A stretch of DNA of 64,000 nucleotides, taken from positions 93,586 to 157,585 of the forward strand of contig JAUIRK010000772.1 of NCBI GenBank assembly GCA_030549495.1, in the 5' to 3' direction. This document shows positions 11,613 to 23,900 of the stretch, in pieces. How positions within the stretch are numbered: position 1 is the stretch's first letter; each line of letters opens with the position of its first letter. The DNA comes from Nectonema munidae. Taxonomy: Eukaryota; Nematomorpha; Nectonematoida; Nectonematidae. The position numbers and the translations under genes are program-made. The notes below the pieces were generated by a model. That model ran no database searches. It had not been told where the DNA came from and saw nothing but the letters and a program-made list of their open reading frames with translations.

Positions 11613-12060
11613 TTATAGTAAGAAAATATTTATTTTATTTCTAAGCTTATAAAATCGAAATAAAACATCACAACAACTGAACCATATTACGGCTGTGTAA
11701 AAAGGCAAGTCTAAAAATTCTGGATCAACATCTTCAAGAAAAGTGTGAAACTGACAATGATTTAGTGCGTGTGTTCCAATGAAGTTTACAACAGGAACCA
11801 CTGCTTTCAACACACAAGAAGTCTTTTCCACCTGTTTGTTGATGTGAAAAAATTAGTCTTCTTTCTATTATTATCTGAAAGTCAGTATTAACACTAAGAA
11901 TAAAAAAGAAAAGAGAAAATTGCACCAAACATCCTATAGCAAATACATAGCCATTTAAAAACTAAAAATTTGCTGTCTTTTCCTTTGCCAACAAATGAAT
12001 CAACTTTTTTTGAGTACTTCACAATTCTTTGAATTTATTCGTGGTGTTAATTCTGACTTT
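11613..12060 (-). mobile_element. Third hAT transposase fragment
   Basis: The minus strand near 11840-11640 reads VVPVVNFIGTHALNHCQF, FLEDVDPEFLDLPFYTAV and FRFYKLRNKI. These match the segment after the HCxxHR block of ZBED5/SCAND3-like hAT transposases (VNFIRxxxLNxRxF, HTEVRWLSRGKVLxRFFELR). The characteristic WLSRG is eroded. The N- and C-terminal parts are absent. Confidence 0.7.
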
Positions 12061-12200
12061 CAGATAATAGAAGAGTTAGCAAAGGATAATTCAAGTGTGA
12101 TAGATAACAATATATAAAATTTATTTATAAATTTATAAGTAATTTTTAATTATGAAAAACATATATATAACATAATGAAAAATATAATATAATTTCAATC

Positions 12201-12303
12201 ATGTAGCAAATTCCTTTAATTGTCTTCGTTTAGAGACAAACCAAATTATACTGATGTAGGACTGTTTTCCTTTTTGTAAGACAATTAGAGCAATTTGCTA
12301 CAT
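12201..12303. repeat. 103-bp MITE with 25-bp inverted ends
   Basis: The left arm atgtagcaaattcctttaat and the right arm, which ends aatttgctacat, are inverted copies over about 25 bases with two or three mismatches. The interior has no coding potential. The element superfamily is not identifiable from the ends. Confidence 0.75.
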
Positions 12304-13790
12304 CATTTTAATTGAGGCTATACTATAACGAAATTTGAGTTACGATGAAACTGTGATGTCATATCGACCTTTTCTGGGTGCGAAAGCCTTTCTGATGTTG
12401 CAAACAAATGAAAATTTCTTAATCTAAAGGTTGAATATTTTTTTCCAAAAAATAACTGTTTGAAAATTCAAAAGTAAACGTATTCTGTAAACTCACATGA
12501 ACACGCGATAGATGGTAAAAGCCTGTTTTAACTTCAAAAATTGAAGGGTGGGATAATAGCGAAGATCGCATGAAACACTCGTATACACGGCACGTTGCTG
12601 CCATTTTTCTATACTCTTCAAGTTGTCAAATTAGAATTTTGTATATAAATCATTTTGGTTTGATGGTGTATTTTTTCTTACTGTCAGGTGCATTGGTTGC
12701 AAAAATCAACTTACGAAATTTTTTGAATTGAAATCAACTGTTTAACTAGCTTCAAGCTTGTTTCATCAAGCTGAATTGCAAAAAAGTTGAAAATCTAATT
12801 CGGAATCTATAAAACAACCTTCGATATTATGTCATCAAACTTTTCTCGTATTAACCTTCCTAAGGTAATGGCATCAGGCATCTCTACTATTAGCCTCAAT
12901 TGTACAAGTTTAGAACTTCTTAGCACATTCAATATGGTATCTTTCAAGCAAGGTAATTAATATCAACTTATCTTGTATGTTGTGGAAATTTTTGAAAACA
13001 GTTATTGTTTTGAAACTTTATATAATGCTTTCAAACCACATTTAATATTTTGCAAAAACATTTCTATGTTTTAAACGTGGATTTGTGCTATCGTTTAGCA
13101 ATTAAAATAGTCAATAGTTTTAATTTACTGAACTGGAATGCCTCATTTCCCGTGTAAGCTTCACTTGCCGGGGTTTAGAAAAGTGTAAGTAACATATCAG
13201 AACACCAAAGACACTTAGGTTCTTCTTTCGAAATCAGACGTTAATGCAGTAAAACCAAATTTAAAATATGAGTCGTCATATTTCATTTTATAAGCCATTA
13301 AGGAATTCACATTTACATCTAAAAAATCAGGCCTGAAAAGCAATAAAAAAGTAAAGATAGTACTCAATTCAAAGACTAAAATTATTTTAAAGGTGACTTA
13401 TTGCCAAAAATCGCAAATGATCGATGGGTGCGATATGTTGCCCAAAACGATCCACTGAGTGAACCCTTCTCGGTCACCATGGAACTTCTTTGCGATCTTC
13501 TAGGGCACTCCGAAATCCAGTTTGAAAACCACTGAGATAGAAGGTTGATGCAATCAGAATTACAAACAAGGTAATTTGACTTCATAAAATCTGTGCAGTT
13601 GTGGTGGGGTTGAGAGCTTACAGTGCAAGTTTAATGTAGGATAATAATGGTGGTGTGTCCATTGAACAAAAATTCTTTTATAATAAATTTTGAAAATTAT
13701 AAAGAAAAACAATTCACCCCTCCTAAATTTGGAGGATATGCTCTTTTGATTTCTGCCAATCATTCACCTCACGACAGGACGTTTATTATG
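12304..13790. other. No supported gene
   Basis: Several short minus-strand open frames (12419-12604, 13382-13763) show no domain, no conserved splice pattern and AT-driven composition. I see nothing else. Confidence 0.4.
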
Positions 13791-13799
13791 GTTTTGTTA

Positions 13800-13939
13800 G
13801 TGGGAAGGAAGGGGGGGGGGCTTTGAGAAGTATGTTGGAAAAAAAAAAAAATAAATAAAAAAAAAAGTATTCTTTTTGGTTTTTTTGGGAAAAATTTAAA
13901 AAAATTAAAAAGACAAACATATACTTTTTTTTTTTTAAA

Positions 13940-13970
<31 letters not shown>

Positions 13971-13985
13971 TTTTTTAAATATTAT
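13800..13985. repeat. Homopolymer-dominated stretch
   Basis: Runs of ten G, many A tracts and about thirty consecutive A/T in sequence, interspersed with ggttttttt. It resembles the second stretch at 46.6-47.1 kb. It could be a decayed poly(A)-rich insert, but the density of homopolymers also suggests uncertain base calls or consensus. Confidence 0.5.
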
Positions 13986-14645
13986 ATTGTATATACATAC
14001 ATCACTTTAATTTTGGAACAGCTATTGAGACCATGAAGAGCTTCTATTTAGAAATTTGATTCAATTAGTAAGTACATCGAGCAATTACATTACTTGATAT
14101 ATTAAATTTTTTTTCATATTTATGGTGATAATAAGGAAGTTTAAATTATATCAATCTATCTTTGCTCTTTTTCAAGACATAAAATTCTAATTTTTACTTA
14201 GAATGAATTTTAAATGATATGACACTTAAGTTTAAAGTTGTGCATAAATATTTGGTATAATTTGATGTCAAGAAGAGAACCCCTAACATGTTGGTATAAC
14301 ATCAAATAAAAAGATTCGTAATCGTAAGAGAATACTTTACCACCATATCACATATCAGAACGCTGTTTATATTTTTGTCCTCATATATTACATGCCTGCA
14401 TATAATGTATACAGTGTAATAGGCTTAGTTGCGTGGTGCTTCCTATATATATATATATCAAGAAGGCGTAGAAAGAATCTTTAGACATGGAGACACTTCT
14501 GAATTTGCTTTGACTTGTCAATAAAGAATAAATGACACTCTGATAAGATGTGAGAAGGAATTATTAAATATTCGTGGTGAGAGATGATGTTTTGCAAACC
14601 AACTTACCCAAATTTGTAGTCACTATCGAACACACGACGGGCAAA
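13986..14645 (+). promoter_or_regulatory. 5' flank and probable 5' UTR of the engrailed gene
   Basis: The interval between the homopolymer stretch and the start codon must contain the promoter or a 5' leader. A TATA-like run (tatatatatata) lies near 14,443, but it is also a microsatellite, so its role is uncertain. Several upstream ATGs out of frame with the main ORF (for example near 14,487) would precede the start if transcription began there. Confidence 0.3.
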
Positions 14646-14931
14646 ATGGTGCAAAGTGCGGTTGTTATCGAAACACAAGGCTGCTGTAAGAACACAGCCA
14701 ATCCTTCCAGCTTAAACTTCAGCATAGAAAAACTCTTACAACCGAAAATCAGAACGAACACCACGGAAAAACACTCAAACAATAATTCTACGAAATTTTT
14801 TAAAACAAACAATTACTTTTACAGTGATTTTTGGATAAGACAAAATTTGCATGACTGCCAAAATTACTTAACGTCTTCGACTTTACCCTACTGGTGCTAC
14901 TCGACACGATACTCAGATAGACCTTCTTCAG
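14646..14931 (+). CDS. Engrailed exon 1 (EH1 and EH2)
   Basis: Encodes residues 1-95 plus the first base of Gly96. The donor is ggtatgc at 14,931/14,932. The position, immediately after RPSSG, is where engrailed genes of other animals also carry an intron. The N-terminus between EH1 and EH2 is Asn/Thr/Lys-rich (TTEKHSNNNSTKFFKTNN). Confidence 0.92.
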
Positions 14932-17900
14932 GTATGCAATCTAACTAATTTTATATTAAACCCTCACGGAGATATAGTAAGTAATTCATTTCTTGTTTTT
15001 GTTCAAACAAAAACTCACATTTTTTATTAAATAACTTATGCCGGTTTTGACTGACACACACGATTTCATTTTTTATGGAACTTTTATATCAAATTACATA
15101 ATCTGCCTTCTTTTTCTGAAGTGGAATGCGTTAAATAGTTAGTTCCTTATAGATTCTTATTTCTTATTTTTTTAATTAATTAGTATATAGATAAGAAAAA
15201 ATAGAAGGAGTAAATGTATTTACAAGAATTTAAGTTCTCATAAAAGATAACATGAAGGCAATTACTAAAGAAAATGTAAGTATATTTTATCTTTTGTCAC
15301 ATAAAAATAAAAGTAAGAATAGATATTGATTACTTGTGGTTCGGTTATAGGTGAAAAGCCACTGATAGAAACCTAATCAAATAATACATACGAATGATTT
15401 AAAATTGTTTGAAACTACAACAACATAGATTTCATTGAAAACTAGTTTTGCTTATGTATATATATATATATTCAAAATAATAGAGAATTTGCATTAGTAA
15501 AGTAAGTGTGGACCAAAATGGGCACAAAGAAACACAACAGTAAATATATCAAATACCTAGATTAAGTTTATAACTAAATTCCATGTGAAATACATTTGTT
15601 TTAAAAGAGAAAATTTCTTGAAAACTTACGTATAAAATAACAAAAATTCAAAGAGACAAAAATTATATTTCTTATATCAGTGTTTCTGAAACTTTTGTCG
15701 AAATTTTTTTCAATCTGAACGAGAGAGTCACCGGTGTATCCTAAAATGAAAATCATCTGCTCTAAACATGTAAATTCCACTGAAAAAGGTAGCAGACGAG
15801 TAGTCTTACAAATTCCGGGCCTCAATTGGTTAAGCTTGTTTTCCCAAAAACACTGTGAAGAAAATCGTAAGGTATCTCTGTCTTTATATATAACGAAACA
15901 TTACCCTCTGGCACACAAGATTAATCATTTATCCTTTTATGTTTTTTAATTAAAAATTTATAAAAACAAAATTTGGTGCTAAATAAATTTTAATTCGATA
16001 TTGAGCTTTCTAGTTAGAATTTACATATGTGGACTGGCAAACGATGGTTTCGACCGCTCTTGTCTTCAATGGATCACACTTTGATTGCATTGAAGAATAA
16101 AGTGAATTTTAGGGTGAATATTTCTTATCTAACAAAATTTATTTATTACTTCTTCAATAAAATTACATAATTTTTTAATTGAAATTATAAGTCCAATTAA
16201 TTTTCTGGTTTAATTAAAAAATAAAATTTAATTTTAACTAATTGAGTAGATTTAGAATATGGACAAACTAGTTTACTAATTTAATTGACTCAAATACATT
16301 TGGGCGTATTTAAATACAAATATTTTTTATGGGAGTATTTCAATTAGAAATACCAATACTTTAAAAATACATTTTGTTCTCTCGCAGGTAAGACAAAACA
16401 AAATACCATGCCGAGAATGCATGAATACTTTTCAAAAAATTTTAATCATAATGATCACATTTTAACACATTTTTATATTTTATACAACCAAATTATGATA
16501 AAATGATCTGAAATTCTAAGATCTAATCATAAAATTTATTTATAAATTTAGCCATGGTCTGACGCAGAAAACTAAGTGTCAGGAGTGGAGCGGCAAGGGG
16601 GGAGGATCTGAATATAAAAAATTTAATGAGTAGGAAGTCTTTGCAATATGAAGAAGAGTCAGAGGTTAAAAATGATAAACAAAAGGATATTATTGGAAAG
16701 AAATCAAAAATTAATTTTTCTAGGATAACTTCTGGCAAATTCATTAGCCATTTCAACTGCTTACATTTCTAATCACACATGACATATATACAAGCAAATG
16801 AATTGAATTTATTGAATTTCTGTAATGAATGGCGAATGCTGCAAACGTTGTCGCCACAAATACAATTTAGTTTACGCCTACATATATTTCAAAACAACTA
16901 TAAACACATGTGTGTTGAAAAAATTAACATAAGTAGGGAAAAAATATATCTTTCCATAAACTGAACAGTGGCGTAGCCAAAAAATGGAAGTTGGGGGGCA
17001 TGCAAGGAATTTAGGGGGGCAAGCATATTGGAAATAAAATAATTAGTATTTGGGGGTTTGGGGGGGGGGGGCAGAAAAGGTATTTGGGGGGGGGGGGGGG
17101 GCTCTGCCCCCGTGCCCCCCCCCTCTGGTTACGCCCCTGACTGATATGCATGTATTAGAGATGGATTGGATGTGAAATTTTTTGTATCCCCGAATGCGAA
17201 TGCTGATATCATATTTGACATTCTGGCTGATGCGAATCTCAGAATTGATTTTTTTGCGGAGCGGATATCATGCTTGCTATTCTGAGCAAAAGCAAGTTTT
17301 AAACTTCTTAACAATTTTAGGGAGAAGATGTCAATGTAGATGTGTTATCATAAAGATGTATTTATCATAACAATTTTGGATAGAGTAAACATTTTATAAT
17401 TCTGAAAAAAAACTTTGCGCTATATAGAAAAAAGAAAAATGTGGATGCGGATGTTATTACGGATGTTGAAACTTAAATGATCCGCGGATGTTAAGAGGAT
17501 GTACTAATTTTTGCGGATATCCAATACATCTTTACTATATATATGGGAAAAGAGAGGAAAGAAAAAAACAATTTAATGAGTTTGAAGTCTTTGCAATATG
17601 AGGGAGAGTCAGAGGTAAAAAATGATGAACAAAAGGATTGCAAGGAACAGACAAGGAGAAGGGAGTGGGAGATTTGCATGGATCCAAAATCTGATATACA
17701 TTAATCTAGTTTAATTTACTAATACTTAGAATACTATATTTTTTCCTGATATTTCTAGGATGTCCATTTTCAATGAATTTTAAAGCTATCTTTTCCTTGA
17801 CTTGTAATTTTTTAAAAGAAATAAAATTAGTCTTGTTTTGGTGGTTAGCTTACTTTTGATATCATAGACATACCCTAAGAATATAAAGGTGTTTTTAAAG

Positions 17901-20900
17901 AGTTCCGCATAATCAAGATTAAGTGACAACAAATCTTGCTTGCTTTCAACAAAGCAAGACTACACCAATGTTAGCATTGAACGTATCAACTCTTTTCAGA
18001 TGGTTGCCAATCAATGATGTCATAAAGATTAAAAAGAGAGTGCCAATGTTCATGATAATTTGATAAAAACTAGTCCACAGGTTCGAAGAAGAATCCAGAT
18101 AGATGAAGAAAGAAAATCTAGAGGCAAAAAGAATCTCCACAGAAATTGAAAATATATTGCCAAAATATGGAGTATATATAGGGAATAGATTTTAGTGAAT
18201 TATTTTCTAGATTTAGAACCTCTATAAAAAAATTAAAATAAGGGTCGCCATTTTAATTTGAACAAGCTTTTGTCTCGGTGCAAGAAAAAGGAATGAACGA
18301 CTACCTTATAGATAAATAAATGTGAAAATTGGGATATCTAAATTAATTTCAGTTATATCATACTAAACAACAAAATTTCAAAGATAAACACCAAATGTAG
18401 ATAGAGGTCACATGGATAAAGGATTATACTTGTTGCTTAAAGGATAGCGGATTATCCGATTGTAGTTTATATTTAATTTTTTTTCCATTTTCCAAATTCT
18501 CTATGCAATTTCTTTATCGTGAAATAAATTATATTCCCTTAAATTCTATATTCCTTGAAACATTTTCTTCCAAGGGAAAAAATTTGGTAAAAATTAATTT
18601 TTAAATTTGTCAGAGTAAAAAGCTGATCTTCTTACTAACATTTGTGAATAGACAGAATGGATTGGCATTTCTTTTTGCTGAAATCATTTTTTTAACCTCC
18701 ATTGTATTATTGATTTTAGGTGTTAAAAGGCGTTTCGATATTCATTTGTGAAATGATAGACGCAATTGAGATTTTTCCTGGAAGCATTTCACTTCATTTT
18801 GCATTAATTATGCGTGTTAAATGCGTTCTATTTGAAAATGTTCATTTTTTCTTACATTAAAACGTATCCGCCACGCGTGTAGTTCTTATTTGAAGTAACA
18901 TTCTTTTTACAACGGAAGTTTATAAATTTTAACATTTTTTTGTATTTTTTATTGAAAAAAAATTAATATTTTGTTTTTACTTTCTCTCCGAAAAATAGAA
19001 TTTTCGTATCTAAAAAGTATTTTCATATCTGATCGCTGAAATTGTCATCACTCATCATAGCAACCAATTTAAAATTTCAAAAAATGCATTAAATTTGTTT
19101 AGTTTGATAAAACCACGGAGCTCTTAACAAAATATATCAAAACTGAACGAGGGTGTCATTGATATCTAGTTTAGGCATTGCCTTCTCAAATTTATGTATT
19201 TTTATTGGTATCCATAAAGAAGGTTTTTCATATATCATTTAAAGTTTATTGAAATATAGTTGAAAAATTTAATTTCTTTATTTAATTTGAAATAATATTA
19301 TTTGTTTATTATCAATCCCTCATAACTTTTAGGCACTAATGACATATTACTATCTTAAATTCTGTTACTTATATGTTTACAGGGTTCGCAGTCAAGTTCT
19401 TGAATAAAACTTCCTAACGCTTCCATGATTTTCATACTAAATTCTTCGACATCTACTGATATTTCAGTTGGATTTTTCATTTACATAAGCTTTTTGCATT
19501 GTTATATTTGACCTATAGTTTTGAAAGCACTTAAATTCCACAAAAACTTTGGATGGATGGAAGATACAAACAGAACTAATAACTGCATTATTGATACTAC
19601 CAAAAGGTTAATCTGTATTACCAAAAAATATTTTTTATTATTTTCTTTTATGAAAAGCAAAATAAAGAAGAAAAGGCAGAAATCACTTTAGTTTTGATGG
19701 ATTGTGTTTTAAACAAAGATTGAATTTCAATTTGCTTGCATATTTTCCAGTTTAAAATTTGCGAAAAATAAGATCAACAAAATTTGTGGTACCCAACTGA
19801 AGGGTCGCGACCCCAACTAGGGTTGAAATAAATTATACTTATGTAATTTATTTCAAGCAGAAATCAGATATTTTTAGAATTTGAAAAATAAACTCTATCA
19901 ATGTCATTATAAAATTAAGTGTATACTATAAAATATATAACTATGCTTTTTGTGATATACTCCATTATGTAAGAAAAACTGTACTTTCAATGGTCTAAAT
20001 CTGTTTTATTACATTTTGTGCTTTCGTTGTCCACATTTTATGTTGTATACAATGAGAAATCCAGAGGGATCAAATCCTTCTCTAACTAGTTCACTCTTGT
20101 TACTTATCTCCTTAGACCAGCTTCAAATCTTACACTCTATAAAAGAGCAGGACATAATGTTATGAATATTCCTGATCTAGAAGAAAAATGTCTAATCCGC
20201 GGTCCACTTAAACATTTTTGTGTGCTGGTGTCGTCTAAATCTTGAAAAAATTGTTCATGTGCGTTCAAGAACAATGATATTTTCATTTGTAAGTCAAACA
20301 TAAAATCCTTGAAGTATCTGATTAGTGAACCTTTATCTTTTACGGCAACCATATAGTGTTTCTAGAGAAATAGAAGTATAATATATATATATAACTCAAT
20401 GTTTATGCTCTCATGTTTTGCTCAGAATATTTTTCTCATGTGCCTTCCTAAGATTAATTACATGTGTCATTTGTAAAAAAGTAGAAGTAGCTGGTGATAT
20501 TACTTAGGTCTTTTCTGCTAATATTGCTTTAATTCTTTTATATTGAATTGGTGTGCTGTAAGTATTCCTATAATATTTATTTCATAATAATTTTGCTCTC
20601 ATTATCGCTAAATTTTGGAACAGCTAAAAAATCTTTTGTTTTTGGGATATTTTATCGTTAATATATTTAATTCCACATATTTTTCCTTAAATTGCTGAAA
20701 ATACTAGCAAAAGCATATATTAGTTCAAATTTTGCAAAAAGCCTTTCTCCGTTTAATAGATTAGAATATATTTATGAAGAGGTCAGCGACTTAGATTGAG
20801 GAAAAAATGGGGCCGCCAGCGTGGAAAGGTTGGGAACCACTGGTTTAGATCCTCGATGGGCACATAATAGGATAAAAAGAGTCATACAATTTTTTTTGAT

Positions 20901-23900
20901 TTAATCTCATATTTTTACAGAAAAAGCCCAAATTAACAAAAAAACCAATCCTTTTCATCGATGCGTTTTCTGTATTCTTGGGAAAATATGTTCTTTAGTT
21001 AAAAAGCTTTTCCAACTGGTTAATGTACACACACACACTCAAAATTAGTTTAGAGAACATGTAGTTAATCATAAGAGCGACACCAGATTGAGCAAAGAGC
21101 TGCATGGGGTAGCGAAATGCGGCATTGGCATTTGCCCACTACTGGTCTAGACCATCATTGCTGCCTTTCCTGTTAACGGCACAATTCGTTAATTACACGC
21201 AAGCAAATTTGTCGCTGAAAAAACATCGTTTTCTTCCTCATCTAATCGCCATGCCAATCATCAATGCACTTCTTGCACTCACTACTAAGCTAATAACATA
21301 ACATCGCATCGTGTGAAAAGAATGTAAAATGTGAATTAATCCAGCGTTAAGCTTATGATTGATAGTACAAAAGTAGGAATTTCGATTAGGTAAAAATCAT
21401 GTCTTTCCAATAAAAATCAAGGCGGTATTTGAAGATTCGCAAAAAGGCGGAATCAACAAAATGCTTAGGGAGATTATTATCCTCCTCGTTTATAATTCTA
21501 TTCGAAAATGAGGCCTTGAGAAAAAGTTTTGTGCATCTCGTTTTCATAAATTTTTTTCAATGGTTTCTTGAATCTCCCCGAGAAAAAACAGGTAAAACAG
21601 TAGCGTTTACGTCCATGCATTTGTTGATTACCGTGATGATGATATCATTATGTGTTTGTACGTGTATGTTAAAGATGGCAAAGATGATTTATGTAGTCTT
21701 TCGCTTATAATCTCATTTTTCAAGTGCTTTTATTTTTTGGTAACAAGCATTAGCACTTTTTCTAAATTTTTCATATATTTTGTACGCGTTGGATGGGATA
21801 TTACAAGAATATTCCAGGTGTGGCGCGTATCAGGGCTTCATATAATGGTTGTGCTATTCCAGTATCGAATACAGTGAAGTGTCTAAAGCAGTTGTTCCCA
21901 ACTGGGGGTCCATGGAAGAATTTGAAGGGGTCCATGGAAATTCTACTTCAAACTACTTATGCTGAATCTCCTTTAATATACTTCTATTTTCCAAATCAAT
22001 GTAAATATATATATTTAGAGCTTTTTTAAATAAATATTTTCTTCCCTTTTCTAAAGTTTCATATTTTGAATGTTTATATATCCTTTTTATTAGTTACAAT
22101 ATTTTTGAAAAATCTATATTTTAATTGAAAAAAATTTTTATTCACATTTTATGTCAGGCTTTACGATTTCTCTGATTTCATATGAATACGATTACTCAGA
22201 TGACTACAATCATTTTTTGCATAAAAATCTTTGATTAATTTTGTTGGCTCAAACTATTCTGTTGTAGGGGTCCACAGGTAAATAAAAGTGACTAAAAAAG
22301 TGGGAACGGGATAAAAAAGGTTGGGAACCACTGCTCTAAAGACTTGAAAAAAAGATTGAATAAGCTTTTGAAAGAGCTTTCGAAAAATGAGCTTCAAAAC
22401 GCAAAGTTTTATCGACAGTGACCCCAAGATCGGTAATAAAGTCAACTCGTAATACGTAATAAGTGACAATACATTATTTTTTGAGCCAATTTGAAGGTGA
22501 CTACATTTAGAGAAGTTGAGATCCATACCCCAAGTGTTGCACCATTCGTACAGAGCAAAGAGATCACTTTGTAAAGTCTTTTGAGATGTGTTAGTTGAAG
22601 CGCAGTAAATTTTAAGAACGTCTGCAAATAGTTTCAAATGAGAATCAATTTTGGAGGGCAAGTCGTTTATGTATAAATTGGATAACAAAGGTCGAAGTAC
22701 ACTACCTTATATAACAGCACTTGTTACATCGATTAAACTTGATGACTGTCCATTGATTCTTTATGAAAGATTCATCCATTTTAAAACTTTGTATTTATGC
22801 CATACGCTTTTATTTTTTTGAGTAAATAGTTGTAGGCAGTAACGTAGCTAGAAATTCCCATTTGGAGGGTCCAAATGGGGCACTAATATACATGCGTACC
22901 TACTGGCTTTGTCTAAAATTAAAGCATCAAATGCTGCTGATAACAACTCTTCTCTTTGTGTTTATAAGCTCCTTTCCCTACTTGTGTCTTTCTATTTCTT
23001 TGTTAAGTTTTTGCATTTTATCATGGTTACTGTTTCTTATCTTCGTTTCTCATAGCAAAGAGAAATTTTTTATCGTAAATCTGCTTTTTCATTACAGGTT
23101 TATTAAGGCCCATCTTAACAAAGTTAACAGTTTAATCGTTACCATCAATGATTTTTCAATATTTTGATTTTATTTGCCTTGTATTGTTAGTATGAGCCCA
23201 TTGTCAAAAATAAATTCATTATTTCATTTCAATTTTTAAATTTCAATTTTTTAATGGTGGGGCCCGGCCCCAAGTGCCCCATATTTGTTTGCAATTTATT
23301 CATGGCAAAAAAATATTAAAAATATGAAAACATAGGTAATTAGTGATTCTAAAAGACATAATACAGCTGTCGTATTCTCTGAAGACTTTTAGCAAAATTG
23401 CAAAAAAATTAAATAGATTTCGGCCCACCTATAAGAAATTTCTGGATCCGTCACTGCTTGTAGACTTGTTTTTACATCTAGGGAGCTGAGTTTGCCATAC
23501 CCAATTTCTTCGTTAATTACTAAATAATTCATTGTAAAAGAACTATTGAGCCCAGGATTTCCATTTGGTGGGTCACTTGTGGTGCTTGAAAAGACGCTTG
23601 AAAATTAATGCTTAAAAATATCAGCTTTTTCGGTATTAGTTTCTAGTAAATTCCGGTTAAGATCTGTTAAAAGAGAGTAATTGAGGTTTTTTTCTTAAAT
23701 TTAAGTAGCTCCAGAAGCTTTTAGGTTTTAAGTGAAATGTCTTTTTCAAAAGACCTTTTTGCTTTCCTTGTCTCAAGCCTTAATGCATTTGAGGTTTTCC
23801 TGAATTCAGAGCATAAAATAGGATCTCTATACTTTCTTTACTTTTTATATAGAATATATACACTTCTTTTTATATGAAGATAGAGTAAGGTGATTCAGGT

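Noticed and set aside
22862-23167. 101-codon ORF with hydrophobic stretches as a membrane protein gene
   Set aside because: It lies entirely inside a non-autonomous hAT element with both ends visible.
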